Assembly: GCA_038321755.1 (NCBI GenBank) | Contig: JBBQFJ010000019.1 | Location: forward strand, 1 to 30,553 | Origin: JALHSW01 sp038321755 | GTDB lineage: Bacteria; Actinomycetota; Acidimicrobiia; IMCC26256; PALSA-555 | Direction of reading: 5' to 3' | Length of the DNA stretch: 30,553 nucleotides | In this document: positions 6,836-15,241 of the stretch, in pieces | Layout of the letters: every line of letters starts with the position of its first letter | How positions within the stretch are numbered: position 1 is the first letter of the stretch | Translations under genes and position numbers: made by a program | Notes under the pieces: model-generated | Told to the model about the DNA's origin: nothing | Database searches by the model: none | What the model saw: the letters and a program-made list of their open reading frames with translations, nothing else

Positions 6836-8829
6836 GCGGAACCTCCAGAATCGAGCGCGAGCAGGTCACGAGCGCGCTGGGTGACGTGCTCGGGGGTGAA
6901 CCCGAGCTCGGCGAAGACGGTCGGTCCGGGTGCGGACGCACCGAACCGGTCGATCGACACGGTGTCGTCGGCGTACCGGTCCCACCCGAACGACACGCCC
7001 GCCTCGACCGCGAGCGTCGGGACGCCGGGCGGCAGCACCGAATCGCGATACTCATCGGGCTGGGCCTCGAACAGGTCCCACGACGGCATCGACACGACTC
7101 GCACCGAGACGCCGTCAGCGGTGAGCGCTGCCGCGGCGTCGACACAGAGGTGCACCTCGGAACCGGTGCCGACCAGGACGAGGTCGAGACCGTCGTGCTC
7201 GTCGACGAGCACGTACGCGCCCTTCGGTACTCCCTCGGGCGCGCGCTCGGCGGTGCCCTCGAGGACGGGCACCTTCTGGCGCGTCAGGATGATCGCGGTC
7301 GGGCCGCTCCCGTCGATGTGCACGCGCCAGGCCTGCGCGACCTCGTTGGCATCCGCGCTGCGGATCAGTCGGAGCTGCGGCATCGCGCGCAGCGATGCGA
7401 GCTGCTCGACCGGCTGGTGGGTCGGACCGTCCTCGCCGACCCCGACCGAGTCGTGGGACCACACGAACGCGGTCTTGTACCCCGAGAGCGCGGCGAGCCG
7501 AGGCGTCGCGCGCATGTAGTCGGAGAAGACGAAGAACGTGCCGCCGACGGGGAGGGTGGAGCTGACGGCCATGCCGTTCATCACCCCGCCCATGCCATGC
7601 TCGCGGACGCCCCAGTGGATCTGGCGACCACCGAAGTCGTGCGTCGCGATCACCGGCGAGCCCGCCAGCTCGGTCCCGGTGTTCCCTGTGAGGTCGGCAC
7701 CGCCCGAGATGATGCCGGGAACGACGTCGACGATCGCCTCGAGCACCTTCGAGCACGCGGCGCGCGTCGCCACGTCCTCGCCTGGTGCCCACGTCGGCAG
7801 CTTCGATTCCCACCCGGGAAGGCCGCGCTGTTCGAGGCAAGCGTCGAACTGCTCAGCGAGATCGGTCTCGCCCGTGCGGAGCGCCGCGTGGCGGGCCTCC
7901 CAGGCTTCGCGCGTGGGACGTCCGGCGATCCCTGCCGAGCGGTAGAACGCGAGCACGTCGTCGGGGACCCAGAACTGCTCGTCCGGGGGCATCCCGAGAA
8001 TCTCCTTGACGGCGCGGATCTCATCGTCGCCGAGCGGGTTGCCGTGCGCGTGCGAGGTGTCGGTGTACTTCGGTGACGGGTACCCGATGTGACTGCGGAG
8101 CACGACGAGCGTCGGTCGCGAATCCTCGGCCATGCCCTCGCGGAGTCCGGCCTCGATCGCGTCTACGTCGTTCGCTACCTCGCCGAGGTGCAGGACGTGC
8201 CAGCCGTACCCCTCGAAGCGCTTCTTCGCATCGTCGGTGAACGCGAGCTCTGTGGGCCCGTCGATCGTGATGTGGTTGTCGTCGTACACGTACACGAGGC
8301 GTCCGAGTCCGAGGTGGCCGGCGAGCGATGCCGCCTCGTGGCTGATGCCTTCCTCCATGCAGCCGTCGCCCGCGATCGCGAACACGTGGTGGTCGCAGAC
8401 CTCGGCACCGAACCGGGCGCGCAGGTTCGCCTCGGCGAGCGCGATCCCGACGCCGTTCGCGAACCCCTGACCGAGCGGTCCCGTCGTCACCTCGACGCCG
8501 GTCGTGTGGCCGTACTCCGGATGACCCGGTGTGCGCGAGCCCCACTGGCGGAACTGGCGCAGGTCTTCGAGCTCGAGCCCGAATCCGGTGAGGTAGAGCA
8601 TCGAGTAGAGCAGCATCGACGCATGGCCCGCGGAGAGCACGAAGCGGTCGCGGTCGGGCCACGCCGCCTCACCCGCGTCGTACTGCATCACGCGCGTGAA
8701 CAGCACGTGCGCGAGCGGCGCCAGCGCCATCGGTGTCCCCGGGTGCCCGGAGTTCGCCTGCTGCACGGCGTCCATCGCGAGCCCGCGGATCACATTGATG
8801 CCGCGCTGCTCCACGTCCGTCATGGCCAC
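6832..8829 (-). CDS. tkt: Transketolase
   Basis: A thiamine diphosphate enzyme of 665 residues that moves two-carbon ketol units among sugar phosphates. Visible are NSGHPGTPMALAPLAHVL near the N-terminus, the thiamine-binding GDGCMEEGISHEAASLAGHL followed by the DDNHITIDG loop, and the pyrimidine-domain region WGVREHGMGGVMNG. The start is decided by the ribosome binding site: GAGGAG is six bases before GTG 8829 but twelve before ATG 8823, so the product would be VAMTDVEQRG or, with the later start, MTDVEQRG. It begins 31 bases after the FIST gene and overlaps tal by ATGA. Length and motifs are normal. Confidence 0.96.
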   Translation of the reverse strand: MAMTDVEQRGINVIRGLAMDAVQQANSGHPGTPMALAPLAHVLFTRVMQYDAGEAAWPDRDRFVLSAGHASMLLYSMLYLTGFGLELEDLRQFRQWGSRTPGHPEYGHTTGVEVTTGPLGQGFANGVGIALAEANLRARFGAEVCDHHVFAIAGDGCMEEGISHEAASLAGHLGLGRLVYVYDDNHITIDGPTELAFTDDAKKRFEGYGWHVLHLGEVANDVDAIEAGLREGMAEDSRPTLVVLRSHIGYPSPKYTDTSHAHGNPLGDDEIRAVKEILGMPPDEQFWVPDDVLAFYRSAGIAGRPTREAWEARHAALRTGETDLAEQFDACLEQRGLPGWESKLPTWAPGEDVATRAACSKVLEAIVDVVPGIISGGADLTGNTGTELAGSPVIATHDFGGRQIHWGVREHGMGGVMNGMAVSSTLPVGGTFFVFSDYMRATPRLAALSGYKTAFVWSHDSVGVGEDGPTHQPVEQLASLRAMPQLRLIRSADANEVAQAWRVHIDGSGPTAIILTRQKVPVLEGTAERAPEGVPKGAYVLVDEHDGLDLVLVGTGSEVHLCVDAAAALTADGVSVRVVSMPSWDLFEAQPDEYRDSVLPPGVPTLAVEAGVSFGWDRYADDTVSIDRFGASAPGPTVFAELGFTPEHVTQRARDLLALDSGGSA

Positions 8830-8860
8830 GTGTCTCTCCTCGTGCTCGGATGCATCCCCA

Positions 8861-10051
8861 CTATGGCGCAAAGAGCGCCAGGCTGGCGGTGAGGCTGTGC
8901 AGGAAGCTCTTGCCGCCGACCGGTCCGATCTCGCCGGCGCAGGAACCCCCGGCGAGGGGGAGCGGACCGAGGAGCTCGTCGATGACGCCCGCATCGTGAT
9001 CCGGGGTCCCGAACATGGTGCGCCCGCGCCCGTTGCCGGTGAAGAGGAGCGCGCCACCATCACCGACCTCTGAGGTGGAGCGTGCCGCGGCGACGAGCGC
9101 GCGGAGGTCTTCGTCGGCCGCGGCAGCGTCCCGCACATGGAACTGGACCGTCTGTCCGACCTCAACGCGATCACCGATCGCGATCGCGCCGGTCTCCCGA
9201 TCCGCACCGATCACGTTCCGTACCAGGAAGTCGCCGCGCCCGAAGTCGGCCCGGTGTTCGTCGACGACGATGCCGACGTGGAGCCCGCGTCGGAGCAGCT
9301 CGCGATCCTCGTCGCCAACCGACTCGGCCAGCTCGCGCAGTCGCTGGAGTGCGGGCTCCCCGGCGAGCTCCTGGAGGAACGTCCCTTCGGCGCGCGTGAC
9401 GACCCACGGCTGCCCCATCGGCCGACATCCTTGGGAGACGACGGTCCGGACCCGGGCACCCTCGAGGAACACGCCGACCGCGCCGTCGGCGACGACACGC
9501 TCGTCGAGCGCCAGTCGGTTGCCGCCGGGGCCGGTCGCGGCCGACGCGAACCCGCCGACCACCGTGAGCTCGGGGCGGTCGGCGTTGAGCCGGCGAACGA
9601 AGGAGTCGACGGGGAACGTGAACGGATCCGCCAGCAAGAGGAGCGTCTCCGGTGCACCGTCGAGCTCTGGCCACCCGACGACTGAGGCGCCGTCGGGCGT
9701 CTGCTCGACCTGGAGCACGACCGGGGTGAGCGTGACATCGGGGACGCGCGCCGCGAACACGCTGAGCGCCGGTCCGTCTTCGATCTCGCGCGCGCCGCCG
9801 ACGACGGCGCTGGTCGTCATCGCCAGGAGGACGCGTGGCTCGAGGAGGTTTCGCATCGCGTGCACCATGTCGTCGAGCGTGCCGGCGAACTGTGCCGACG
9901 CGAAGCACACCAAGAGATCGGGGTCCCCTTCATTGGAGCCCTCTCCACCGAAGCCCTGTGCGCTGAAGCGCTCGAGGATCTCACCGGCGGTCTCGCCGAC
10001 TGCGTGCGCCGGAACGGGATGGGCGGAGAGGGCGGCGGCGAACCGGTTCAC
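8861..10051 (-). CDS. FIST domain (FIST-N plus FIST-C) small-ligand sensor protein
   Basis: The 396-residue protein has the layout of a stand-alone FIST protein: a FIST-N domain (about residues 30-215, with LLVCFASAQFAGTLDDMVHA, the TTSAVVGGAREIE loop and VVGGFASAATGPGGNRLAL) followed by a FIST-C domain (to about 385, with GALLFTGNGRGRTMFG and PLAGGSCAGEIGPVGGKSFLH). FIST domains are thought to bind small ligands, possibly amino acids, in signal-transduction proteins; no enzymatic or output domain is present here. GTG 10051 shares GTGA with the nagA stop, so it is co-translated with an amino-sugar deacetylase. A sugar or amino-sugar ligand is a reasonable guess but only an inference. Confidence 0.85.
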   Translation of the reverse strand: MNRFAAALSAHPVPAHAVGETAGEILERFSAQGFGGEGSNEGDPDLLVCFASAQFAGTLDDMVHAMRNLLEPRVLLAMTTSAVVGGAREIEDGPALSVFAARVPDVTLTPVVLQVEQTPDGASVVGWPELDGAPETLLLLADPFTFPVDSFVRRLNADRPELTVVGGFASAATGPGGNRLALDERVVADGAVGVFLEGARVRTVVSQGCRPMGQPWVVTRAEGTFLQELAGEPALQRLRELAESVGDEDRELLRRGLHVGIVVDEHRADFGRGDFLVRNVIGADRETGAIAIGDRVEVGQTVQFHVRDAAAADEDLRALVAAARSTSEVGDGGALLFTGNGRGRTMFGTPDHDAGVIDELLGPLPLAGGSCAGEIGPVGGKSFLHSLTASLALFAP

Positions 10052-11166
10052 GCGTCGATGTTCCCGGCCACGCGCTCGCCACCGATCCAGGTTGCTCGGA
10101 CCGCGAGGGTCTCTGGGTCGAGGCTCACGAAGTCGGCGCGGGTACCGACGGCGAGGCGCCCTCGATCGAGCAGGCCGAGGACGTGCGCCGGCACCGCGGT
10201 GGCGACCTCGACCGCTCGCTCGATGGGGATCCCCGAGCGGACGAGCGTGGCAACGCCCTCGTCGAGCAGCTTGATCGCGCCGGTGAGGGTGCCGTCGACG
10301 AGGTAGGCCGCTCCATCGCGTGCCACCACACCGTCGGTCACTGCGACCGCATCGCTCACGAGGGCAACGTTTCGCTTGCGCGCCAGCGCGAGTCGGAGCA
10401 CCACTGGATGTACGTGGACCCCGTCGGCGATGAGCGTGGGTGTCAGGCGATCGTCGTCGAGCGCGGCCCCGGCGAGTCCCGGCTCGCGGTGGTGCAGAGG
10501 TTCCATCCCGTTGAAGAGGTGCGTGACGACTGTCGCGCCGGCATCTGCCGCGGCGAGTGCGTCGGCACAGGAGGCCCGCGAGTGACCGAGCGCGACGACG
10601 ATGCCCGCGTCAACGAGCAGTCGGGTCGCCATGAACCCGGGGTCGGCCTCGGGTGCGAGCGTCACGATACGGACCACTCCTGGGTACGCCGTCAACCGGT
10701 CCCGGAGCCAGGGCGTGTCGGCGGTGCGCAGCAGGTCGGGATCATGGGCACCGGGCGCGCCGCCCAGGAACGGTCCTTCCAGGTGCACACCGAGCAGGTT
10801 CGCCCCGCGCTCGGCGGGAGCGTCCCGGACCGTCTGCGCCGTCCGGAGCGGCGATCCGTACGACTCGAGCGACGCGCTGATCAGGGTGGCGCAATAGGAG
10901 GTGGTGCCGTGACCCGCCAAGGTCACGGCGGCTCGCTCCCATCCCGCGGCTTCGCCGGCCGCGAAGTCGTCCGCACCGACCCCGTTGCACTGCAGGTCGA
11001 CGAAGCCCGGAGCGAGGACCGCAGCGCCCAGATCCTCGACGCGACGTGTCCCACCCGGCGCTCGGCCACGTCCGAGATCGACGATGACGCCGTCGTCGAC
11101 CGCGATCCACCCCGGTGCGGGCGGCCCTGGTGGGCACCATGCGTCGCTCGCGAAGAGCCTCGTCAT
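10048..11166 (-). CDS. nagA: N-acetylglucosamine-6-phosphate deacetylase
   Basis: The 372-residue amidohydrolase removes acetate from GlcNAc-6-phosphate to give glucosamine 6-phosphate. Expected elements are the first strand GFVDLQCNG (Gln-x-Asn instead of His-x-His, the single-metal arrangement also found in Escherichia coli NagA), metal ligand E130 in HLEGPF, H195 in LGHSRA, H216 in THLFNGMEPLHHREPG, substrate-site H251 and general base D272 in VSDAV. ATG 11166 begins MTRLFASDAW; no strong ribosome binding site is seen. It lies 31 bases after the GH84 gene and overlaps the FIST gene by GTGA. No GlcNAc kinase, PTS or NagB gene is in the window, so the source of the phosphorylated substrate is unknown. 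Confidence 0.93.
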   Translation of the reverse strand: MTRLFASDAWCPPGPPAPGWIAVDDGVIVDLGRGRAPGGTRRVEDLGAAVLAPGFVDLQCNGVGADDFAAGEAAGWERAAVTLAGHGTTSYCATLISASLESYGSPLRTAQTVRDAPAERGANLLGVHLEGPFLGGAPGAHDPDLLRTADTPWLRDRLTAYPGVVRIVTLAPEADPGFMATRLLVDAGIVVALGHSRASCADALAAADAGATVVTHLFNGMEPLHHREPGLAGAALDDDRLTPTLIADGVHVHPVVLRLALARKRNVALVSDAVAVTDGVVARDGAAYLVDGTLTGAIKLLDEGVATLVRSGIPIERAVEVATAVPAHVLGLLDRGRLAVGTRADFVSLDPETLAVRATWIGGERVAGNIDA

Positions 11167-11197
11167 TGCAGGAGTCGTTCAGGCGTTGTTGCAGGCG

Positions 11198-12826
11198 TCA
11201 TTGCAGCCGGGGATCGCGGAACGGCGGTGCCGGTGTCGTGATCTGGGTCGTGGAGCCGTCGGCGTCCAGCAAGACGGTCGCTCCGGGCGTCGCGACGAAG
11301 CGACCATCGTCATCGGGAGACACCTCGTCGCCGTCGACCACGACGCGCAGCGCCTCGACGCCGCGCTCGGTCCACCGCTGGTAGCTGTGCAGCGCCAGGC
11401 GCGCGAGCCGATCGATGACCGATGCGTCCTCGCGGAGGGCGAGCGCGATGTCGATGGCCGGACGACCGTCATCGAGCTGCACGACCGCCGCATGCAGCCC
11501 GAAGCGCGGCCCCAGCACGATCTCGTGCGACGCCTCGCGCGCGGCGGTCCAGACGAAGAGCAGGGTGAAGCACTGCGCGAGCGCGGACTCGGCGTCGGGC
11601 GCGGCCGCGCGTCCTGCACCTCGCGGGTCGAGCACTGCCACCGCCTTGACCTGTTGGAGCAGCCGGAGTGCTGCGAGCCCGGCTTCGGCTTCGGCGCGGG
11701 CCTGCCACAGCCACGGCGCGAGCTCGGCACCCAGCGGGTCGCTCACATCGGCCGGCGCATGGTCGGCTCCTTCGTCGACCCACGCGGTGGCTCCCTCGCG
11801 GAGGGCGGTGAGCTCCTCACGCAGGCTCGCCAAGGGTGCCTGCCACCCAGGTCCGTCGAGCTCGGCTTCGAGAGCGACCGCGAGCCCGTGGAGGGGGAGC
11901 GCCTCGGGGCGCGCGAGCGGTCCGTCGCAACAAGCCCGCGCGATCGCGAGGAGTGCGCCGGCGCGACGGCCGCCGACCGCTTCGATGGCGCGGTCCCATG
12001 CGCCGGCTTCGTCGTAGTCGGTCGGATCGGTGAGGAACTCTGCCGCGGTGGCCAGCGGCACGAGGGACGCTCGCGGCTGGCGCATGGGGTTGCACAGCAC
12101 ACCGTCGACGACGTCGGCAAGTGCGGCCTCGCGGCCCCGATAGGCACCGAGGTGCAGCTCGTGCTCCATCACCGAGTCGTTCACCGGGTAGTTGTCCCAC
12201 AGGAGGAGTGGTCGACCGCCGAGGGCGGCGCGCCACGCCCGGGCGTCACCTTCGGTGATGGTGGGGGAGCAGACCGTGGGCCCCGTCCAGAAGATGTCGA
12301 CGTCAGGCGGCAGTCCGGTGCTGAGCTCGGCGAGGTAGGGACTCGGCCGGGTGCCGACGTACTCGGTCGGTACCAGGGAGATCCGCACCTCGGCGGGCAA
12401 GCACTCGCGCAGGAAACCGACGAGCGCCACCTGCTCTGCGGCGAGACCAACGCGGTTCGGGATGTCGTCGAGGGCCAGGATGACCCAGTCGACGCCGGCA
12501 TCGACGAGTGGAGCCAGCTTCGCGAGCAGCACCGCGCGATCGCCGGCGGAGCCGTACTCGATGTCGAGTCCGGGTGAGATCGCGAAGCCGAAGCGCGTGG
12601 CCGCGTCCCGGCAGGTGCCGGCGAGCTCCCGGAACTCCGCGAGCTCGGCGGTGTCGTATCCGACGCGCCACTCCTCCCGATGCTTGGCATCGGACTTGGG
12701 CGCGTACACGTAGGCGTTCATCCCGCGTTCGGCCAGGAACGAGATCGCGTGCATGCGGGCCTGGTGTGACCAGGGCGGACCGTAGAAGCCTTCGATCACG
12801 CCGCGCAGGGTGAATGGACGAAGCAC
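11198..12826 (-). CDS. GH84 family beta-N-acetylglucosaminidase (O-GlcNAcase / 'hyaluronidase'-type)
   Basis: The 542-residue protein carries a GH84 catalytic barrel at residues 5-290: GVIEGFYGPPWSHQARM, the adjacent catalytic aspartates D120-D121 in ILALDDIPN, and the substrate-binding WDNYPVND. GH84 enzymes remove terminal beta-GlcNAc by substrate-assisted catalysis. The rest (about 290-540) is a helical region and a small beta-rich tail. No signal peptide is visible after the GTG start, so it is probably cytoplasmic, unlike secreted clostridial GH84 toxins; substrates might be imported chitobiose-like or peptidoglycan sugars, or GlcNAc-modified proteins. GTG 12826 is supported by a TANNNT element six bases upstream. 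It heads the operon with nagA, FIST, tkt and tal. Confidence 0.9.
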   Translation of the reverse strand: MLRPFTLRGVIEGFYGPPWSHQARMHAISFLAERGMNAYVYAPKSDAKHREEWRVGYDTAELAEFRELAGTCRDAATRFGFAISPGLDIEYGSAGDRAVLLAKLAPLVDAGVDWVILALDDIPNRVGLAAEQVALVGFLRECLPAEVRISLVPTEYVGTRPSPYLAELSTGLPPDVDIFWTGPTVCSPTITEGDARAWRAALGGRPLLLWDNYPVNDSVMEHELHLGAYRGREAALADVVDGVLCNPMRQPRASLVPLATAAEFLTDPTDYDEAGAWDRAIEAVGGRRAGALLAIARACCDGPLARPEALPLHGLAVALEAELDGPGWQAPLASLREELTALREGATAWVDEGADHAPADVSDPLGAELAPWLWQARAEAEAGLAALRLLQQVKAVAVLDPRGAGRAAAPDAESALAQCFTLLFVWTAAREASHEIVLGPRFGLHAAVVQLDDGRPAIDIALALREDASVIDRLARLALHSYQRWTERGVEALRVVVDGDEVSPDDDGRFVATPGATVLLDADGSTTQITTPAPPFRDPRLQ

Positions 12827-12832
12827 GACGGT

Positions 12833-12838
12833 AGGCTA
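12833..12838 (-). promoter_or_regulatory. Candidate -10 element of the GH84-nagA-FIST-tkt-tal operon (leaderless)
   Basis: On the minus strand TAGCCT lies six bases before GTG 12826 and matches TANNNT. No Shine-Dalgarno sequence is present. This would drive a five-gene operon of about 7 kb. Confidence 0.5.
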
Positions 12839-12886
12839 TTGCCTCGCTCCGGCCGGGGGATCCGCCCGCTCGAGGGCAACGACGCG

Positions 12887-12914
12887 ACTCATCAAGCGCG
12901 ATTCATCAAGCGCA
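12887..12914 (+). repeat. Two tandem 14-base repeats in the divergent intergenic region
   Basis: ACTCATCAAGCGCG is followed directly by ATTCATCAAGCGCA, 12 of 14 positions identical. They lie in the 101-base gap between the divergent GH84 and acyl-CoA ligase genes, 13 bases before the ligase GTG. They could be a double binding site for a regulator or a chance slippage duplication. Confidence 0.6.
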
Positions 12915-12927
12915 TTTCACCCAGAAG

Positions 12928-14538
12928 GTGGCGGAGCGACAGTTGGCCGACGTACTCGCAACCCATGCAGCGACCCGGCCGCACGCCACCGCCGTGATCG
13001 TCGATGCGGCCGGAGGCGCGCGACCCTCGGCGACCACGTTCGGGGAGCTGAACCTCCTCGTGAACCGACTTGCGAACGCGCTTCCCGGGCTCGGCGCGCA
13101 GCGCGGGGATCGCGTCGTGTGGTGCGGACCGAACTCACTCGAGGTGCTCGCGACGCTCCACGCGACGCGAAAAGCCGGTCTCACTGCCGTACCTCTCTCC
13201 TACCGGTTCAACGCCGAGGAGATGGCGTACGTCATCGACAACTCCGACGCGACGATCGTGATCGCCGATGCCGAGCAGGCGCCGCTGCTCGCGTCCGTGA
13301 GCCAGCATCTCGGCAAGGTCCGCGCCTTCCTCGTCTACGGCGGTGAGGTGCCGCCAGGGTTCGTGGGCTGGGACGAGGTCCTCGCGGCATCGTCGGAGTT
13401 GGAGCCGGCAGACGCCCCGGCGAAGGCGGCCGGCGCCTCGATGATCTACACGTCGGGGACCACCGGGAAGCCTAAGGGTGCACTCCGAACAACGAGCGAC
13501 GCCGAGACCGTCTTCGCTCTGCTGGGTGAGCTCGAGCTGCAGCTCGGCGACGAGATCCACCTCACGACCGGGCCGCTGTACCACTCGGGCCCGCTGGCGT
13601 TCGCCACCATGAGCCACACCACGGGCTGTCCGGTCGTCGTGCTCCGCAAGTTCGATCCGACGTCGTGGTTGCGGCTGGTGAAGGAGCATCGGGTCACGAA
13701 CACGTTCTCCGCGCCGACGCAGCTCAAGCGGATCGTCAGCCTGCCGCCCGGCGAGCTCGCGCGCGCAGACGTGTCGTCGATGCGCTGCCTCATCGCCAAT
13801 GCGGCCCCGGTGCCGTTTGCGCTCAAGCAAGAGCTGATCGAGAAGCTGGGGGACGGGTTCCTCTACGAGGTGTACGGATCCACCGAGCTCGGCGTCGTCA
13901 CGGTCCTCAAGCCTGAGGACCAGCTCCGGAAGCCGGGCTCCTGCGGCCGCACCTACGGACCGATCGAGGTGCGCATCGTGCGCGAGGACGGCACCGGAGC
14001 CGGTCCGGACGAGCCCGGTGAGCTCTTCATCCGAACGCGACTCGCGATGGACGGGTACCACCGTACCGACGAGCAGCTCACACAGCTTCCCGCCGATGAC
14101 GATGATGGTGATGGTGATGACAATGCCGACGGCGACGAGCGCGGCTGGAAGTCGGTCGGTGACGTCGCGTCGGTCGATGCCGAGGGCTACCTCTCGATCC
14201 GCGATCGCCTGAAGGACATGATCATCTCGGGGGGCGTGAACATCTACCCCGCCGAGATCGAGGCGGTCTTGTACGCGCACTCACAAGTCATCGACGCGGC
14301 AGTCTTCGGGATCCCCGACGACGAGTGGGGCGAGTCGGTCTACGCGATCGTGCAGGCGAAGCCCGGCGAGTCCATCGATCTCGACGAGCTGCGCGCGTTC
14401 GTCAACGATCGGGTCGGCGGGTACAAGCGACCGCGCGGGTACGAGGTGCGCGCGGAGCTCCCGCGCACCGACGCCGGCAAGCTGCTGAAGCGAGTGCTGC
14501 GCGACGAGTTCTGGGCCGGCCAGGATCGAGTGGTGTGA
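12928..14538 (+). CDS. AMP-forming acyl-CoA synthetase / fatty-acid-CoA ligase
   Basis: The 536-residue protein belongs to the adenylate-forming superfamily, activating a carboxylic acid with ATP and transferring it to CoA. Motifs in order: MIYTSGTTGKPKGAL (about residue 171), YGSTELG (about 315), VGDVASVDAEGYLSIRDR and LKDMIISGGVNIYPAEIE (about 413-450) and the final catalytic lysine in TDAGKLLKR. The acid substrate cannot be read from sequence. An unusual acidic stretch at residues 390-404, nine Asp plus Glu, Asn, Gly and Ala, is inserted just before the hinge. GTG 12928 (MAERQLADVL) is the likely start; TTG 12943, six bases after a GGAG, is an alternative. It overlaps the next gene by GTGA and opens an eleven-gene operon. 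Confidence 0.9.
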   Translation: MAERQLADVLATHAATRPHATAVIVDAAGGARPSATTFGELNLLVNRLANALPGLGAQRGDRVVWCGPNSLEVLATLHATRKAGLTAVPLSYRFNAEEMAYVIDNSDATIVIADAEQAPLLASVSQHLGKVRAFLVYGGEVPPGFVGWDEVLAASSELEPADAPAKAAGASMIYTSGTTGKPKGALRTTSDAETVFALLGELELQLGDEIHLTTGPLYHSGPLAFATMSHTTGCPVVVLRKFDPTSWLRLVKEHRVTNTFSAPTQLKRIVSLPPGELARADVSSMRCLIANAAPVPFALKQELIEKLGDGFLYEVYGSTELGVVTVLKPEDQLRKPGSCGRTYGPIEVRIVREDGTGAGPDEPGELFIRTRLAMDGYHRTDEQLTQLPADDDDGDGDDNADGDERGWKSVGDVASVDAEGYLSIRDRLKDMIISGGVNIYPAEIEAVLYAHSQVIDAAVFGIPDDEWGESVYAIVQAKPGESIDLDELRAFVNDRVGGYKRPRGYEVRAELPRTDAGKLLKRVLRDEFWAGQDRVV

Positions 14539-15212
14539 GCAGACCCTCCATCGTCCATGACCGTCACTCGCGCACCCTCTCGGAACCCGAGTCGAAGGCA
14601 TTGCTCGTCGCGCACGGTCTGCCGTGCGTGGTCGACCGTCTCGTCGCGACACCCGATGCTGCGGTCACGGCGGCCGACGAGTTGGGCTATCCCGTGGTGG
14701 CCAAGCTCGCCGGTGACGGCATCGCGCACAAGACCGAACGCGGCCTGGTTCGCCTGTCCCTCGGCGGTGCCGGCGAGGTGGAGGTCGCGGCGCGGGAGCT
14801 GCTCGCCGCCGCCCGGCCCGAGGACGGCGAGGTGGCGCTGCTCGTCGCGCCGATGCTCCAGGGCACGCGGGAGCTGATCGTCGGCCTGCACGATGATCCG
14901 CAGTTCGGACGATGCGTGATGGTGGGGATCGGCGGCGTACTCGCCGAGGCGATCGCCGACGTCGCGTTCCGCCTCGTGCCGATCGACCCGCTCGACGCGT
15001 ACGAGATGCTCGACGACCTGCAGGCCCAGGCGGTTCTCGGACCGGTGCGGGGCGAACCCGCGGTTGATCGCGACGCAGTCGTCGCGGTCGTCGTCGGGCT
15101 GTCACGTCTCGTCGACACCCGGCCCGACATCGTGAGCGTCGACGTGAACCCGCTGCTGATCGTCGACGGTCTTCCCGTCGCGGTCGACGCACTGGTCGAG
15201 GTCTCCTCCTGA
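14535..15212 (+). CDS. ADP-forming acyl-CoA synthetase beta subunit (ATP-grasp)
   Basis: The 225-residue protein is the ATP-grasp subunit of an NDP-forming acetyl/acyl-CoA synthetase, which makes ATP plus free acid from acyl-CoA (or the reverse). Signs are LGYPVVAKLAGDGIAHKTER (nucleotide-binding lysine and the conserved HKTERG-like turn), the MVGIGGVLAEAIADVAFRL strand-loop-helix and the C-terminal VSVDVNPLLIVDGL. The length matches stand-alone beta subunits. GTG 14535 forms GTGA with the acyl-CoA ligase stop. The alpha subunit follows directly. Which acyl-CoA is used cannot be told; the neighbouring AMP-forming ligase may act on the same acid. Confidence 0.88.
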   Translation: MSRPSIVHDRHSRTLSEPESKALLVAHGLPCVVDRLVATPDAAVTAADELGYPVVAKLAGDGIAHKTERGLVRLSLGGAGEVEVAARELLAAARPEDGEVALLVAPMLQGTRELIVGLHDDPQFGRCVMVGIGGVLAEAIADVAFRLVPIDPLDAYEMLDDLQAQAVLGPVRGEPAVDRDAVVAVVVGLSRLVDTRPDIVSVDVNPLLIVDGLPVAVDALVEVSS

Positions 15213-15241
15213 TGGCTGATGGCCTGATGGAGATGGCCTGA
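15212..15241 (+). CDS. Possible 9-codon bridging mini-ORF between beta and alpha subunit genes
   Basis: The beta-subunit stop TGA (15210-15212) shares its A with an ATG, giving TGATG. This opens a frame encoding MADGLMEMA, ending at a TGA (15239-15241) that again overlaps the ATG of the alpha subunit as TGATG. The stretch is built from near-repeats of GATGGCCTG. It could let ribosomes reinitiate step by step, or be a slippage by-product with no function. A GGAG nine bases before ATG 15241 can serve the alpha subunit on its own. Confidence 0.3.
   Translation: MADGLMEMA

Noticed and set aside
11161..11206. Direct repeat CGTCATTGCAG at 11161 and 11196
   Set aside because: It falls on the nagA start and the GH84 stop, 35 bases apart; likely a small local duplication, with no other sign of a mobile element.
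13135..14280. 381-codon open frame on the minus strand
   Set aside because: Antisense to the acyl-CoA ligase, without motifs or a plausible start context.
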